The notes: generated by a model from the sequence alone, not told the origin. Positions 17,253 through 27,312 are shown, counted from the first letter of the stretch. The stretch is DNA of 62,173 nt from Cohnella lubricantis (GCF_014212015.1 NZ_JACJVN010000059.1:1-62173), one strand, 5' to 3'. Program-made: numbers and translations.

Positions 17253-19226
17253 ATGCGCCGTTCCGAATGGGTTGGATTGCTGTTCACGGTTGCCGTCGCC
17301 CTGTTCCTCGTTCCGTTGGTCGTGCCTCCGCGGGTTGCCAAATCGCCTGGCGCTTCTCCAAGTCCATACGCCGTCTCCCCTGCTCCGTCTCCCATTCGGA
17401 ACGGCGCTTCACCGCCTCGCGCAAGGACCGTGGCCGAAGAGACGGCTTCCAAGCACGCCCGGGTTCTCCAGGACATGCAAGCGACGGAGAAGCTATGCCG
17501 CATCGACTGTACCCGCGATATGTCCCATTTCTTGAAGGAACATGCGGCGCTGGCAGACGGCGAGAAAGCCTCCCATTTGCGGCAAGCGGTAAAGGATCAT
17601 CCCCATATGATATCGGTCTCATGGGTCTCGGGAGGCAAGACGATTATGGAGGGCAAAGCGCCGCAAGGGCTGCTTCGGGCTGCTACCAAGCATATGGATG
17701 AAGCCAAAGCAGCTTTGAAGCAAGGCCAGGCCTATGAATCGCCAACATTCCGTTACGGCGGCAAGAGCCACTTCGTGCTGGCGCAGCCGAGCGGCAAACC
17801 GGGCGAAGGCGTGACCGCTCTTGTCCGTACGGACGTCATCGAGGAAGTAGAACGGCATCAGCGCCGCAATATGCGGCTGACGCCTTATCCGGCGGAAGGC
17901 CGCTATCGCGTCGAATCTGTCAAGCCGAATACGAATCAAGATACGACGGTTCGCAATGGCGAGGACAACGGCAACGCCAGCCACTACGCCGTGGACGAGA
18001 TTGTCGTTAAATTCCGGGAGCCGCTGACGCCGCGGGAGCTCCTGCAATTGCATAAGGAGTTAAGCCTGTCGGTCGTCAGGCACCGCGATTCGATTTATTT
18101 GTTCCGCTCCAAGACGCATAAGATGGATGAGCTAAAAGCCTATTTTGCCAAATGGAACCCGATCTTCATGGAGCCGCACTATCTCTATTTAACGAATGAC
18201 GTGAAGACAGGCTCCGACGTCAAAGCCAATGTCGTGCCTAACGATACGCTGTACAACCAGTATCAATGGAACCTGCCGGAGATTGCCACGGAGAAAGGCT
18301 GGAACGTCACCCGCGGCGAGGACGATATGATTGTGGCTATCGTGGACACAGGCGTGCAGGCCGACCACCCGGACCTTCAAGGCCGTCTGGTGGAGGGCTA
18401 CAACGTCATTGATCCGTCGCAGCCGCCTGACGACGATGTCGGACACGGCACGCATGTAGCGGGCATTATCGCCGCTCAGGTCAACAACAACGAAGGCATC
18501 GCCGGCATGACCTGGTTCACGAAGATAATGCCGGTTAAGGCGTTGGACAGTACAGGCGCTGGAACGACGTACTCCGTGGCCGAAGGAATCTTGTGGGCGA
18601 CGGACCACGGCGCGGATGTCATTAACATGAGCTTAGGCAACTACGCCGAAGCCCAATTCCTGCATGAGGCGATCAAGTACGCCTACGACCACGGCGTCGT
18701 GCTTATCGCTGCCAGCGGCAACGACAACACCGACCGACCCGGCTATCCTGCCGCTTATCCGGAGGTGTTCGCCGTCGGAGCGACCGACCCGGACGAGAGC
18801 CTCGCCGAATATTCGAACTATGGCGATTATATCGACGTAGCGGCGCCGGGCACATCGATCGCCAGCACGTATCCTGGCAGCCGCTACGCCGCCCTCTCCG
18901 GCACGTCGATGGCTTGCCCGCACGTATCGGCGCTCGCGTCGTTGGTGCGGTCGGCCAATCCCGGCCTGAGCAATGAACAGGTCATGGCCTTACTTCGTCA
19001 GACCGCCAAAGATTTAGGCGCTGCCGGCAAGGACAGCCAGTACGGCTACGGGCAGATCGATGTGAATGCGGCGGTCAAAGCGGCCAGCACCCGCAGCGAG
19101 ACTGACGCCGCAGGAACGGCAGGAGCGGCCAACGCCGATCAAGCGCCGTCGGATCTCACGGAGCCGGCGCAGACGCTGCCGGATTGGATTCGGCAGCAAC
19201 TGAGCAGGCTGTTCGGCGGCGCTTAA
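17253..19226 (+). CDS. Secreted S8 (subtilisin-family) serine protease with large N-terminal region
   Basis: 657 residues. A signal/anchor segment at ~6-26 is followed by a Ser/Pro linker. Residues ~60-205 have a PDC/Cache-like pattern (HPHMISVSWVSGGKTIMEG, SHFVLAQPSGKPGEGVTALVRTDVI), not usual in subtilases. Then comes a fervidolysin-type prodomain (YAVDEIVVKFREPLTPRELLQLHKEL...) and the protease domain: Asp in AIVDTG (D365), His in GHGTHVAG (H398), Asn in AASGND, Ser in LSGTSMACPH (S552). A short Pro/Ala C-tail follows. AAGGAGG lies 9 bases before ATG 17253. The bdbD-bdbC pair follows, but the two cysteines visible (CRIDC near residue 82) are the only obvious disulfide candidates. Family secure; substrate unknown. 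Confidence 0.88.
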   Translation: MRRSEWVGLLFTVAVALFLVPLVVPPRVAKSPGASPSPYAVSPAPSPIRNGASPPRARTVAEETASKHARVLQDMQATEKLCRIDCTRDMSHFLKEHAALADGEKASHLRQAVKDHPHMISVSWVSGGKTIMEGKAPQGLLRAATKHMDEAKAALKQGQAYESPTFRYGGKSHFVLAQPSGKPGEGVTALVRTDVIEEVERHQRRNMRLTPYPAEGRYRVESVKPNTNQDTTVRNGEDNGNASHYAVDEIVVKFREPLTPRELLQLHKELSLSVVRHRDSIYLFRSKTHKMDELKAYFAKWNPIFMEPHYLYLTNDVKTGSDVKANVVPNDTLYNQYQWNLPEIATEKGWNVTRGEDDMIVAIVDTGVQADHPDLQGRLVEGYNVIDPSQPPDDDVGHGTHVAGIIAAQVNNNEGIAGMTWFTKIMPVKALDSTGAGTTYSVAEGILWATDHGADVINMSLGNYAEAQFLHEAIKYAYDHGVVLIAASGNDNTDRPGYPAAYPEVFAVGATDPDESLAEYSNYGDYIDVAAPGTSIASTYPGSRYAALSGTSMACPHVSALASLVRSANPGLSNEQVMALLRQTAKDLGAAGKDSQYGYGQIDVNAAVKAASTRSETDAAGTAGAANADQAPSDLTEPAQTLPDWIRQQLSRLFGGA

Positions 19227-19360
19227 TGCAACGGTAATACGCCCAGCGAGCGAGGAACTCGTTCTTCGCGAATTAATATCAATTATTTTCGCCGGTCGGG
19301 CTGGGAGTTCGTTCATTCTCAAGATAATTCTCTAAACCTCTATCCAGTTATCCAACGCCT

Positions 19361-19400
19361 GCCTCGAACCGAAGCGCGTTCCCGCGTTTTCGTTCGAGGC
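19361..19400 (+). terminator. Intrinsic terminator downstream of the protease gene
   Basis: GCCTCGAAC (19361-19369) pairs with GTTCGAGGC (19392-19400), with CGCG inner pairing, then ATTTTTG. The 284-base gap 19227-19510 otherwise shows only weak promoter-like sequence (TACAAT at about 19450) before bdbD. Confidence 0.75.
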
Positions 19401-19510
19401 ATTTTTGCGAAATCTGCGCCGTTCTCATGAATTTTTAAGCAATTGCTTGTACAATAGATTGTGGATCAGCAGGCACTTATCGGTACCGATGGGGAGAAAG
19501 GAAGAGGTCA

Positions 19511-20230
19511 TTGCAGAAAGCCCAGAGCAAAGCGGAAATCAAGAAGCTTCGCCAACAACAGGAGCTTAAGAGAAAGAGAAATAAAAAGATTCTGGTTTGG
19601 TCGACTGTCGTAGTCGTTGTCGCGCTTATCGTCTTCGCGTTTGTCTTCCAGCCGAAGCCGAAGCCGATCGCGATTGACTATGATCAAGTGCCGACGCTCG
19701 GTTCGGCCGACGCCAAAGTGAAGCTGGCTGAATTCGTCGACTTCAAGTGTCCGACCTGCCAGGCGTTCAGCTTGAGCATCCTGCCCGAGATCAAGAAGGA
19801 CTACGTCGATAAAGGCTTGGTGTCGATCTCATTCTTAAACTATCCGATTATCTCGCCGGAGTCGGACTCCACCTATGCGGCGCTTGCCGCGCAATCAGTC
19901 TTCCATCAGAATGAGGACGAGTTCTGGAAATACTACGACGCCCTCTTCCAGAATCAGCAGGACGAGAGAACGACCTGGGCTACCCCGGAGTATCTCGTGA
20001 ATCTGGCGAAGAATCTGAAGCTTCAGATCGACTACGATACGCTGAAGTCGGATATCGACAACCAGACCTACAAGGATGAAGTGGATGCCCAATACGAACT
20101 GGCATCGAGCCACCGATTCCCGGGAACGCCGACTGTGCTGTTGAATGGCGTGCAGTTGACCGACAAGCAGGCGCTGGACACCGACCGGTTAAAAGCCGAG
20201 ATTGACAAAGCGTTGAAGGAAGCGGAATAG
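19511..20230 (+). CDS. bdbD: Membrane-anchored DsbA-family thiol-disulfide oxidoreductase
   Basis: 239 residues. A basic, helical cytoplasmic N-terminus (KAEIKKLRQQQELKRKRNK) precedes one membrane segment (about 29-47), then an extracellular thioredoxin-fold domain with active site FKCPTCQAFS and cis-Pro loop FPGTPTVLLNG; the helical insertion between them is of DsbA type. It introduces disulfides in exported proteins and is re-oxidised by BdbC, encoded 24 bases downstream. The start is TTG (CAG AAA follows), preceded by AAGGAAGAGG. The call as BdbD rests on the neighbour and architecture. Confidence 0.85.
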   Translation: MQKAQSKAEIKKLRQQQELKRKRNKKILVWSTVVVVVALIVFAFVFQPKPKPIAIDYDQVPTLGSADAKVKLAEFVDFKCPTCQAFSLSILPEIKKDYVDKGLVSISFLNYPIISPESDSTYAALAAQSVFHQNEDEFWKYYDALFQNQQDERTTWATPEYLVNLAKNLKLQIDYDTLKSDIDNQTYKDEVDAQYELASSHRFPGTPTVLLNGVQLTDKQALDTDRLKAEIDKALKEAE

Positions 20231-20254
20231 ACAGACTACGAAGGGGGCCGCGAC

Positions 20255-20701
20255 GTGTCGGCTTGGATTCGGAACTACGGCCTTTATATGGCCTGGCTGG
20301 TGTCGCTCGCGGCGACCGGCGGCAGCCTCTACTTAAGCGAGATCTTGCACTACATCCCTTGCAATCTGTGCTGGTTCCAGCGCATCTTCATGTACCCTCT
20401 CGCGCTCCTGCTGGGGCGCGCAGCGCTCAAGGATGACCGCAGCATCGCAGGCTACGTCTTGCCGCTCAGCGTTATCGGCGGCCTGTTCTCGTTGTACCAT
20501 TATATGGAGCAAAAGGTTCCCGGTCTGGACAGCCTGCTCCCGTGCCGGACGGGCGTTCCTTGCAACGTCGATTATCTCGACTGGTTCGGCTTCATTACGA
20601 TTCCTCTGCTGGCTCTTATCGCTTTTGTCCTGATTACCGTACTATTGCTAATGATGAAGAGATTCGGCGAAGAGCCAGAAGACGAGACTCCCGCCGCATA
20701 A
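20255..20701 (+). CDS. bdbC: DsbB-family quinone-linked thiol oxidase
   Basis: 148 residues with four membrane helices. The first redox pair is in IPCNLCWFQRIFMYPLA, the second in LLPCRTGVPCNVDYLDWFG, both on the outer side as in DsbB/BdbC. It takes electrons from BdbD and passes them to the quinone pool. The GTG start has an AAGGGGG site. It ends at a strong terminator (20745-20780). Confidence 0.9.
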   Translation: MSAWIRNYGLYMAWLVSLAATGGSLYLSEILHYIPCNLCWFQRIFMYPLALLLGRAALKDDRSIAGYVLPLSVIGGLFSLYHYMEQKVPGLDSLLPCRTGVPCNVDYLDWFGFITIPLLALIAFVLITVLLLMMKRFGEEPEDETPAA

Positions 20702-20744
20702 CACATTCTGCGGCAAGCATGCACGGTAAAGCCGCCGTAACGAC

Positions 20745-20780
20745 TTAAAGCCCCCAAGGCATACGCCTTGGGGGCTTTAA
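20745..20780. terminator. Strong hairpin terminator shared by bdbC and rnpB
   Basis: A 16-bp perfect stem, TTAAAGCCCCCAAGGC (20745-20760), loop ATAC, and its complement (20765-20780), lies between converging bdbC and rnpB. CTTTAAG follows on each strand. Confidence 0.8.
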
Positions 20781-20790
20781 GTTGCTTGCC

Positions 20791-21269
20791 GGAAAGTTTG
20801 CCGTAAGCCGGGTTCTGTACTTCCGGTGGTACCGCGGACCTGGCGGCCCTCCCACGGATGGAAGCGACAATCATCTATCTAGGCTTGCCGTTGCCGGCAC
20901 GCTCCAGCGACCAACCCGAACGCGCCCCGGGCAAGGGCTGCGGCTTCGAGAGCCGCTGCGTTCCATTAGGTCTTGCTCCAGATGGGGTTTACCAGGGGCA
21001 TAGTCACCCATGCCCCTCGTGGTCTCTTACACCACGGTTCCACCCTTGCCTGTACAAACCCCAATAAAGTTTATCGGGGCCCCCGCAAAGTAATCGGATT
21101 AAGCTTCGCAGCTTAACGTCACTTTGCGGGGATTGTCATCGGCGGTCCATTTCTGTGGCACTATCCTTCGGCTCGCGCCGACTGGACGTTATCCAGCATC
21201 CTGCCCTATGGAGCCCGGACTTTCCTCTCGCGGCACAAGTGCCGCCAGCGATTGTCTGTCAAACTTTCC
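20791..21269 (-). ncRNA. rnpB: RNase P RNA, B-type
   Basis: Recognised from conserved elements on the minus strand: GAGAGGAAAGTCCGGGCTCC (P4 5' region), GGCAAGGGTGGAACCGTG, AAGAGACCAC, AGATAGATGATTGTCGC and ACAGAACCCGGCTTAC near the 3' end. Helix P1 is closed by GGAAAGTTTG (5') with CAAACTTTCC (3'), a perfect 10-bp match, which sets the ends. About 479 bases, longer than the ~400 of B. subtilis. Much of the excess is an extended hairpin CCCCGCAAAGT...ACTTTGCGGGG in the P12 position. Confidence 0.95.
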
Positions 21270-21283
21270 GATACGCAACGATT

Positions 21284-21312
21284 AGTATAACGCGAATTGC
21301 GCTTCGACACAA
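21284..21312 (-). promoter_or_regulatory. rnpB promoter
   Basis: Minus-strand -35 TTGTGT (21307-21312), 17-base spacer, -10 TATACT (21284-21289), 14 bases before the P1 helix. Confidence 0.65.
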
Positions 21313-21361
21313 CGGCAATGATTGTCGGAAATGGGGCGGATCGCTTAAGCCGCGCCCCGGC

Positions 21362-22477
21362 TTAACGAAGCTTAAACGGCTCTGTGTTGATACAGGACGC
21401 GATGACTTCGGTGGCATAGCCCTTCTCCCGCAGCCGCTCCTCCAGCCATTGCGCTGTCTTCGGCTTCATGATCTTCTCTGCGTTGTGTCCGGGATCGACG
21501 ATGGCTAGCCCCATGGCGTCGGCGTCATGCGCTGTGTGATAGTCGATGTCTCCGGTCACAAGCACGTCGGCGCCGGCGAACTTGGCATGACGGATGTAGC
21601 GCGAGCCGGAGCCGCCGAGCACCGCCACCTTGCGGATACTGCGGGATCCGTCGCCGACGATGCGAACGAATGGGACGTCGAAGGCTGATTTAACCCGTTC
21701 GGCGAAGGCGTCCAGCGTCTCCGGCTGCGGCAGAACGCCTACGCGGCCCAAACCGAACGTTCGGCCCTTCAAATCCATCGGGTACAGGTCGTAAGCAACC
21801 TCTTCGTAAGGATGCGCCTTCAGCATCGCTTGAATGACCTTCCGGTGAACGCTGTGCGGCACAACGGTCTCGATCCGCACCTCGGCAGCCCGTTCCAGCT
21901 TGCCCGGCTTGCCGAGATAAGGATTCGTCCCTTCGCTCGGCAGGAACGTGCCGGTGCCTTCGATGTTAAAGCTGCAGCGGCTGTAATTGCCAATCCAGCC
22001 CGCGCCTGCCTGGAACATCGCATCGCGAACGGCGTCTTGATGGCTGATCGGCACGAACACGGCCAGTTTAAACAGCTTGTCGGTATGGACTTCCTCCAGC
22101 ACGCCTCGGCCTTCCAGCCCGAGCGCTTCAGCCATCCAATCATTCATGCCGCCGTCAGCCGTATCGAGATTCGTATGCGCGACATAGACGGCGATGTCGT
22201 TCTTGATCAGACTCGCCATCAGGGCGCCTTCCGGCGTATCCGTCTGCAGGTGCTTAAGCGGACGGTACAGCGGCGCGTGGTGCGCGAGAATAAGCTCGGC
22301 GCCGATCCGGACCGCTTCCTCTACGACGGCAGGCGTCACGTCCAGCGTCACGAGCGCCTTCCGGATCTCCTTGCGCAGCGAACCGATCTGCAGACCGATC
22401 CGATCGTCCGGCACCGCATAATGCTTCGGCGCCAGCTGCTCCATCAGTTGGATGACAGTCTCTCCGCGGGCCAGCAT
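21362..22477 (-). CDS. yqfO: Nif3-like dinuclear metal center protein (YqfO)
   Basis: 371 residues, NIF3 fold with the central PII-like insertion (ELAVFVPISHQDAVRDAMFQAGAGWIGNYSRCSF, about residues 140-215) as in B. subtilis YqfO. Metal-binding motifs are LILAHHAPLYR near the N-terminus and GDIDYHTAHDA with DPGHNAEKI near the C-terminus. The biochemical role is uncertain; GTP cyclohydrolase-like activity has been suggested for relatives. The ATG at 22477 with GGAGGTG 5 bases upstream lies inside the end of trmK (34-base overlap), suggesting coupled translation. Same order as B. subtilis yqfN-yqfO. Confidence 0.9.
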   Translation of the reverse strand: MLARGETVIQLMEQLAPKHYAVPDDRIGLQIGSLRKEIRKALVTLDVTPAVVEEAVRIGAELILAHHAPLYRPLKHLQTDTPEGALMASLIKNDIAVYVAHTNLDTADGGMNDWMAEALGLEGRGVLEEVHTDKLFKLAVFVPISHQDAVRDAMFQAGAGWIGNYSRCSFNIEGTGTFLPSEGTNPYLGKPGKLERAAEVRIETVVPHSVHRKVIQAMLKAHPYEEVAYDLYPMDLKGRTFGLGRVGVLPQPETLDAFAERVKSAFDVPFVRIVGDGSRSIRKVAVLGGSGSRYIRHAKFAGADVLVTGDIDYHTAHDADAMGLAIVDPGHNAEKIMKPKTAQWLEERLREKGYATEVIASCINTEPFKLR

Positions 22478-23259
22478 GCGAGCACCTCCTTCAGCATCCG
22501 AATCGTCTCTTCCCATTCCTTCGCTTTGCGGACCGCTTCTTCGCCCGTTGACAGACGCAGCCGGCCGATGATCGTCTCCCGCTTCGCGATCTCCGCCAGC
22601 CACTTCCGGCGGAACGCTTCATCTGAACTGCGAAGCAGCAGGGGACCCATCTCGTACAGCAGCTCCTGCGGTATGGCGGACGCAGCCGGTACCTTGAAGC
22701 CCAATCCGCTTGGATCGTACAGCTCTCCGTTGCGCCGATCGGCTTCTTGCCGATCGGCTTGAACCGCCCGCAGCACCGTGTAGATCTCGCCGTCCTCCTC
22801 GATCAGCCGCTCGCCTTCCAGCACATACGCATGCCCGACAAGCCAATGTCTCACTTGGTCTTCAGCGACATGCGGAGACAGAATCAACGTGCGGACGCCA
22901 TCCAATCGTTCGCCCGCTTGGTTCAGCAAGCGCACCATCAGGCTTCCGCCCATTCCTGCGATGCACACCGTATCGACTTCTCCCGGCGCAAGCACCGTCA
23001 ACCCATCTCCTTGACGAACCGAGATGATGTCATTTAACCCCGCTGAAGCTACTTGCCGTCTTGCCGCTTCGACCGGCCCTTTGTTCACATCGCCGGCCAC
23101 AGCCGACTTTACCCTGCCCGCCTCCGCCAAATAAACCGGCAGAAGCGCATGATCCGTTCCGATATCCGCGAAGCGAGCGCCCTGAGGGACCCAAGCCGCG
23201 AGTGCGGAGAGCCGCTCTGACAGCTTCGCGCCAGAACCGTTATTTTGCGATTGCATCAT
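22444..23259 (-). CDS. trmK: tRNA (adenine(22)-N1)-methyltransferase TrmK
   Basis: About 271 residues, Rossmann methyltransferase. SAM motif FADIGTDHALLPVYLAE near the N-terminus, then GDVNKGPVEAA, and VCIAGMGGSLMVRLL in place of the usual catalytic stretch, as in YqfN/TrmK. It methylates N1 of A22 in tRNA. No good Shine-Dalgarno is present, but the ATG (23257-23259) overlaps the TGA of the upstream membrane protein gene, so translational coupling is likely. A start 24 bases upstream is possible. Confidence 0.9.
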   Translation of the reverse strand: MMQSQNNGSGAKLSERLSALAAWVPQGARFADIGTDHALLPVYLAEAGRVKSAVAGDVNKGPVEAARRQVASAGLNDIISVRQGDGLTVLAPGEVDTVCIAGMGGSLMVRLLNQAGERLDGVRTLILSPHVAEDQVRHWLVGHAYVLEGERLIEEDGEIYTVLRAVQADRQEADRRNGELYDPSGLGFKVPAASAIPQELLYEMGPLLLRSSDEAFRRKWLAEIAKRETIIGRLRLSTGEEAVRKAKEWEETIRMLKEVLACWPAERLSSN

Positions 23260-24095
23260 GAACCAACAACCCATTCCATCCATTGTTTTCTGAACCTGTA
23301 TAACCCGAACCCGAGCAGAGCCGTCTTAATCAGCAAGCCAATCTGAATCTGCTGCTCATCCATATGCAGAAGAGCCGCGTAAATCTCCGGCATGAACCAC
23401 AAGATAAGCGCCGTCGCGAATAGCACTGTTCCAGCCGAACGAAGCTTCACGTGTATAAACCAGCTAAGCCACGCGAACAGCAGCGATGCAGGCAGCCAGA
23501 AAATCTGCACTTCCAGCGCGGAAGGATCCGAGGCTCGCTTGGCCAGCGTTATCGCGTACAACGCAATAATCGCAAGCCACCCGAACCAGTGCAGCACACC
23601 GAATCTGACCGCGATGCCGCATGCAATCCAGACGATCGCACACACCATGAGCAGCACCATTGGGCCAGCTCCGGATTCCCAGCCGTGAAGGCGAAGCACC
23701 GCAATGCCGGCTCCCGGCAGAAGAAGCATGCCCGAACCGATAAACAAATAAGCCCGATGCGGCAGATCGGCACGCCATCTCACGCCTGCGGCGATGAATC
23801 CGGCGGTTCCCAGGCCGATCAGCCCGATTTGCAATACGAGGGGAAACACGCTAAAATGAAGTACAACCAAACAAATCAATACAAAAATTCCAAATGAAAG
23901 GAACCATTGTTTGCCGGTTGCTTTCCCGATTTTGCGCATCGCCGCTCCGACCGCATTCTTCGGCCGATCGGACAGATCGTCCAAATATAAATTGAGCAAG
24001 AAGTTGCAATATTGATCGGGAAGCATCTTGCCCCGCTGCCATGATTCGATTTCTTTGACGATTAGCTTCTTCTTCTCATCTTCCGATACTGGCAT
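23256..24095 (-). CDS. Polytopic membrane protein of unknown function
   Basis: 279 residues: a charged N-terminal helix (MPVSEDEKKKLIVKEIESWQRGKMLPDQYCNFLLNLY), then eight or nine membrane segments with an alternation similar to DUF2157-type proteins, and a short basic C-terminus. I do not recognise a specific family. It replaces the cccA gene found between sigA and yqfN in B. subtilis. GAGGAG lies 7-8 bases before the ATG, and its stop overlaps the trmK start. Confidence 0.7.
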   Translation of the reverse strand: MPVSEDEKKKLIVKEIESWQRGKMLPDQYCNFLLNLYLDDLSDRPKNAVGAAMRKIGKATGKQWFLSFGIFVLICLVVLHFSVFPLVLQIGLIGLGTAGFIAAGVRWRADLPHRAYLFIGSGMLLLPGAGIAVLRLHGWESGAGPMVLLMVCAIVWIACGIAVRFGVLHWFGWLAIIALYAITLAKRASDPSALEVQIFWLPASLLFAWLSWFIHVKLRSAGTVLFATALILWFMPEIYAALLHMDEQQIQIGLLIKTALLGFGLYRFRKQWMEWVVGS

Positions 24096-24124
24096 GAATC
24101 CGGCTCCTCTCGCCGCAATTGAAC

Positions 24125-24157
24125 AAAAAGACCTTCGAGCCGTCTCGGCAGAAGGTC
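24125..24157 (-). terminator. Intrinsic terminator after rpoD
   Basis: GACCTTC (24130-24136)/GAAGGTC (24151-24157) with inner CCG/CGG pairs, followed on the minus strand by TTTTTG. Confidence 0.85.
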
Positions 24158-24186
24158 CCCCTAAACAGGCTAATACCTGTATCGGC

Positions 24187-25311
24187 TTATTCGAGGAAAT
24201 CTTTTAGCCGCTTGCTGCGGCTCGGATGGCGAAGCTTGCGCAGCGCCTTCGCCTCGATCTGGCGAATCCGTTCGCGCGTAACGCCAAATACTTTGCCGAC
24301 TTCTTCCAATGTCCGCGTCCGTCCGTCGTCAAGGCCGAAGCGAAGACGCAGCACGTTCTCTTCTCTCTCCGTGAGCGTATCCAGAACATCTTCCAATTGC
24401 TCCTTCAGCAGCTCATAAGCGGCAGCATCAGCCGGAGCGAGAGCCTCTTGGTCCTCAATGAAGTCGCCCAGATGCGAATCGTCTTCTTCGCCGATCGGCG
24501 TCTCCAGCGATACCGGCTCCTGCGCGATCTTCATAATCTCGCGAACTTTGTCCACGCTCAGTTCCATCTGTTCAGCAATCTCTTCCGGCGTCGGTTCGCG
24601 TCCAAGCTCCTGCAGCAGTTGGCGGGATACGCGGATCAGCTTGTTGATCGTCTCCACCATGTGAACTGGAATCCGGATCGTTCGGGCTTGGTCCGCAATG
24701 GCCCGCGTAATGGCCTGGCGAATCCACCAAGTCGCGTACGTACTGAACTTGTAACCCTTCGTATGGTCGAATTTCTCGACCGCCTTCAGCAATCCCATGT
24801 TGCCTTCTTGAATCAAATCCAGGAAGAGCATGCCTCGTCCGACGTAACGCTTGGCGATGCTGACGACGAGACGAAGGTTGGCTTCCGCCAATCTCTTCTT
24901 CGCTTCTTCGCCTTCATATCCGCCGGTCTCGATCTTCTTCGCCAGTTCGACTTCATCGTCGGCACCAAGCAATGGTACTCGTCCGATCTCCTTCAAATAC
25001 ATCCGAACGGGATCATTGATCTTGATGCCTGGCGGCAAGGACAGGTCATCGTCGAAGCTGAACTCGTCGTGGCCCTCTTCATCGTTCGAACGGCCAATCT
25101 CGTCATGATCGTTAACGACTTCGATGCCAAGATCAGCCAGCTGCTCGAAGAACTCGTCGATCTGATCCGCGTCCTGATCGTATGGAGACAGCTTCTCCAT
25201 AATATCTTTATAGGTCAGGGCTCCCTTTTTCTTGCCCTGCTCAATCATTTGGGCTTTGACTTGCTCGAGCGTTAATTCCGTCTCCAACCCGGTGTGTTGA
25301 TCGTTCGCCAT
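24187..25311 (-). CDS. rpoD: RNA polymerase primary sigma factor SigA
   Basis: 374 residues. Region 1.1 at ~10-75; region 1.2 in [16 protein letters not shown]; region 2 with [61 protein letters not shown]; region 3 around [11 protein letters not shown]; and region 4.2 helix-turn-helix [30 protein letters not shown]. The length matches B. subtilis SigA. It is downstream of dnaG in the usual macromolecular-synthesis order and ends at the terminator at 24125-24157. Confidence 0.98.
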   Translation of the reverse strand: MANDQHTGLETELTLEQVKAQMIEQGKKKGALTYKDIMEKLSPYDQDADQIDEFFEQLADLGIEVVNDHDEIGRSNDEEGHDEFSFDDDLSLPPGIKINDPVRMYLKEIGRVPLLGADDEVELAKKIETGGYEGEEAKKRLAEANLRLVVSIAKRYVGRGMLFLDLIQEGNMGLLKAVEKFDHTKGYKFSTYATWWIRQAITRAIADQARTIRIPVHMVETINKLIRVSRQLLQELGREPTPEEIAEQMELSVDKVREIMKIAQEPVSLETPIGEEDDSHLGDFIEDQEALAPADAAAYELLKEQLEDVLDTLTEREENVLRLRFGLDDGRTRTLEEVGKVFGVTRERIRQIEAKALRKLRHPSRSKRLKDFLE

Positions 25312-25343
25312 TTCCGACTCCCTCCTCCCCGGATTCGCAGCGG

Positions 25344-27176
25344 TTATCCTTCCTTCCGCTTCTTCTCCAGGGCAATAATCTCTGTTCCAATCTGTACGGC
25401 AAGCGCAATGTCGCCAGCTCGTTCCGCTCGAAGCATCTCTTCTTTCTTGCGCTCGATATCACGAACGAGCGATGCCTGGCCAACTGTTCGAAGACAATCT
25501 TCCAGTGCTCTCTCGTCGAAAGGAGCGTCTTCAAGCGCGATGGCTGTAACTGTCCGTTCCAGCCGGTCATCCTGCAAGAACGAGATGAACCGACCGACAT
25601 CCGGAACGTTGCCTTGCGAATAATAACTATATAAATAAGCAGCGACAGCGGCGTGATCCTCTACGTAGAAACGGTCCCCCATCCGATTCTGGACGAGGAA
25701 GGCCGTCTGCGCATCCTGCATCATCCAGGAAATGAGCCGCCGTTCCGCTTGAAGGTACGCAGGCTCTAAAGGAGGGTGTCTGGCCCCTGATCGGTATTCA
25801 TTCCATACATTATTCCACGTTCCGTCCGGAATATCCCCAGATGTTCCCAATTTCTCTTGTCTGCGAACATCCGCCGTTTCCTGCTTAAGCGTATCGAGCG
25901 AAATGTTGAATTCCTGCGACAGCTCCTTCAGCAGAATCTCCCGTTCTGTCGGAGAGTCTTGGCGGGCCACCAGCTTAACTGCATCCCGCAAATACCGGAT
26001 CTTCCCATCATCTTCTAGGAGTATATGGGATTTCCTTAAATAGATGAGCTTAAATTTAATGGCCGACACGGCCCCCTCGATCACTTCCCGGACGAACGCT
26101 TCCGGGCCGTAAGATCCGATATATTCATCCGGATCCATACCTGGGGGAAGCAGCCCAACCCGCACTTGAAATCCCGCTTGCTCCAGCAGCGGCAAGCTCT
26201 TGGCCGCAGCCGCTTGTCCCGCGTCGTCTCCGTCATAGCAGACGATGACTTCGTCGGCGAACCGTCTGAGCACGGCCGCATGATCGGCGGTTAGCGCCGT
26301 TCCCATCGTGGCGACTCCGTTCGTCACGCCGGCCGACCATGCCTTGATCACATCTACATAGCCTTCGAACAGCACCGCCTGCCTCGTCTTGCGGATTGCT
26401 CCGCGAGCTTCATACAGCCGGTACAGCGTCCGGCTCTTGGCGAACAGCGGCGTCTCCGGCGAGTTCAAGTACTTCGGCTGTCCGTCGCTCATCAGCCTTC
26501 CGGCGAAAGCGATAGCCCGCCCGTCGTTGCCGTTGATCGGGAACATGACCCGATCGCGGAACCGGTCCACATATCCTTCGCTTTCCTGCTTCTTTAAGAG
26601 CAGTCCGCCTTGCTCCATCTCCGGCAAGTCGAAGCCGTTGCGCGCCAGCGCCTTCTCCAGCGTATCCCAACGCGATGGCGCATAGCCGATTCCGAATTCC
26701 TCGATCAGCTTGTCCGTGAATCCGCGCGAACGCAGGTAATCCATCGCAGGCTTGCCGGCTGCCGTGTTGCGCAGAACGAACGTGAACAGCTTCTTCGCGA
26801 ATTCATTGGCTTCGCGCAGCTTCTCCTGTTCCTTCTGCCGAGGAGTGAGCTCTTCGTGATCCGTCCCTCCATGAGACCATGTCACGGCAATGCCGGCTTC
26901 TTCAGCCATTCGCTTCACGGCCTCGGGGAACGTCTCATTCTCCATCTCCATGACAAACTTGATCACGTTGCCGCCTTTGCCGCAGCCGTAGCAATGATAG
27001 ATCTGCTTCTCCGGCGTCACGGTGAACGAAGGCGTCTTCTCGGAGTGGAACGGACACAGCCCCTTGAGGTACTTGCCTTGCTTCGTCAGATGAACGTAAC
27101 GCCCCACCGTCTCCGCAATGTCGTAACGGCGGAGCACCTCGTCGATCGTCTCCTGCGGTATCATGCCGTAGTTCAT
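25344..27176 (-). CDS. dnaG: DNA primase
   Basis: 610 residues. The zinc-binding domain has C41, H44, C62, C65 (CPFH...HCYGC). The TOPRIM core has [12 protein letters not shown] and [13 protein letters not shown], and a DnaB-binding helical domain occupies the C-terminal ~150 residues. It makes RNA primers for Okazaki fragments. GAAGGTGA precedes the ATG. Upstream 27177-27312 holds only a small GC-rich palindrome (GGCGCG, 5-base loop, CGCGCC, near 27215-27231) and no clear promoter. Confidence 0.97.
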   Translation of the reverse strand: MNYGMIPQETIDEVLRRYDIAETVGRYVHLTKQGKYLKGLCPFHSEKTPSFTVTPEKQIYHCYGCGKGGNVIKFVMEMENETFPEAVKRMAEEAGIAVTWSHGGTDHEELTPRQKEQEKLREANEFAKKLFTFVLRNTAAGKPAMDYLRSRGFTDKLIEEFGIGYAPSRWDTLEKALARNGFDLPEMEQGGLLLKKQESEGYVDRFRDRVMFPINGNDGRAIAFAGRLMSDGQPKYLNSPETPLFAKSRTLYRLYEARGAIRKTRQAVLFEGYVDVIKAWSAGVTNGVATMGTALTADHAAVLRRFADEVIVCYDGDDAGQAAAAKSLPLLEQAGFQVRVGLLPPGMDPDEYIGSYGPEAFVREVIEGAVSAIKFKLIYLRKSHILLEDDGKIRYLRDAVKLVARQDSPTEREILLKELSQEFNISLDTLKQETADVRRQEKLGTSGDIPDGTWNNVWNEYRSGARHPPLEPAYLQAERRLISWMMQDAQTAFLVQNRMGDRFYVEDHAAVAAYLYSYYSQGNVPDVGRFISFLQDDRLERTVTAIALEDAPFDERALEDCLRTVGQASLVRDIERKKEEMLRAERAGDIALAVQIGTEIIALEKKRKEG

Positions 27177-27312
27177 TCTATTTCACCTTCTCTTGACGCG
27201 ATTCTTCCGATTGAAGGCGCGCGCAACGCGCCGCTACTCTTCAGAATCCGCCCGGACGAACCTCCGTTAATGGGACGGCGGATCGGTTAGACACGGCACG
27301 TTATAATCTTCG

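Noticed and set aside
19227..19510. Promoter for bdbD at TACAAT near 19450
   Set aside because: No matching -35 at 16-18 bases; not enough to call.
23256..23283. Longer TrmK start at ATG 23283
   Set aside because: Adds eight residues (MDGMGCWF) without a ribosome binding site; overlap with the upstream stop favours 23259.
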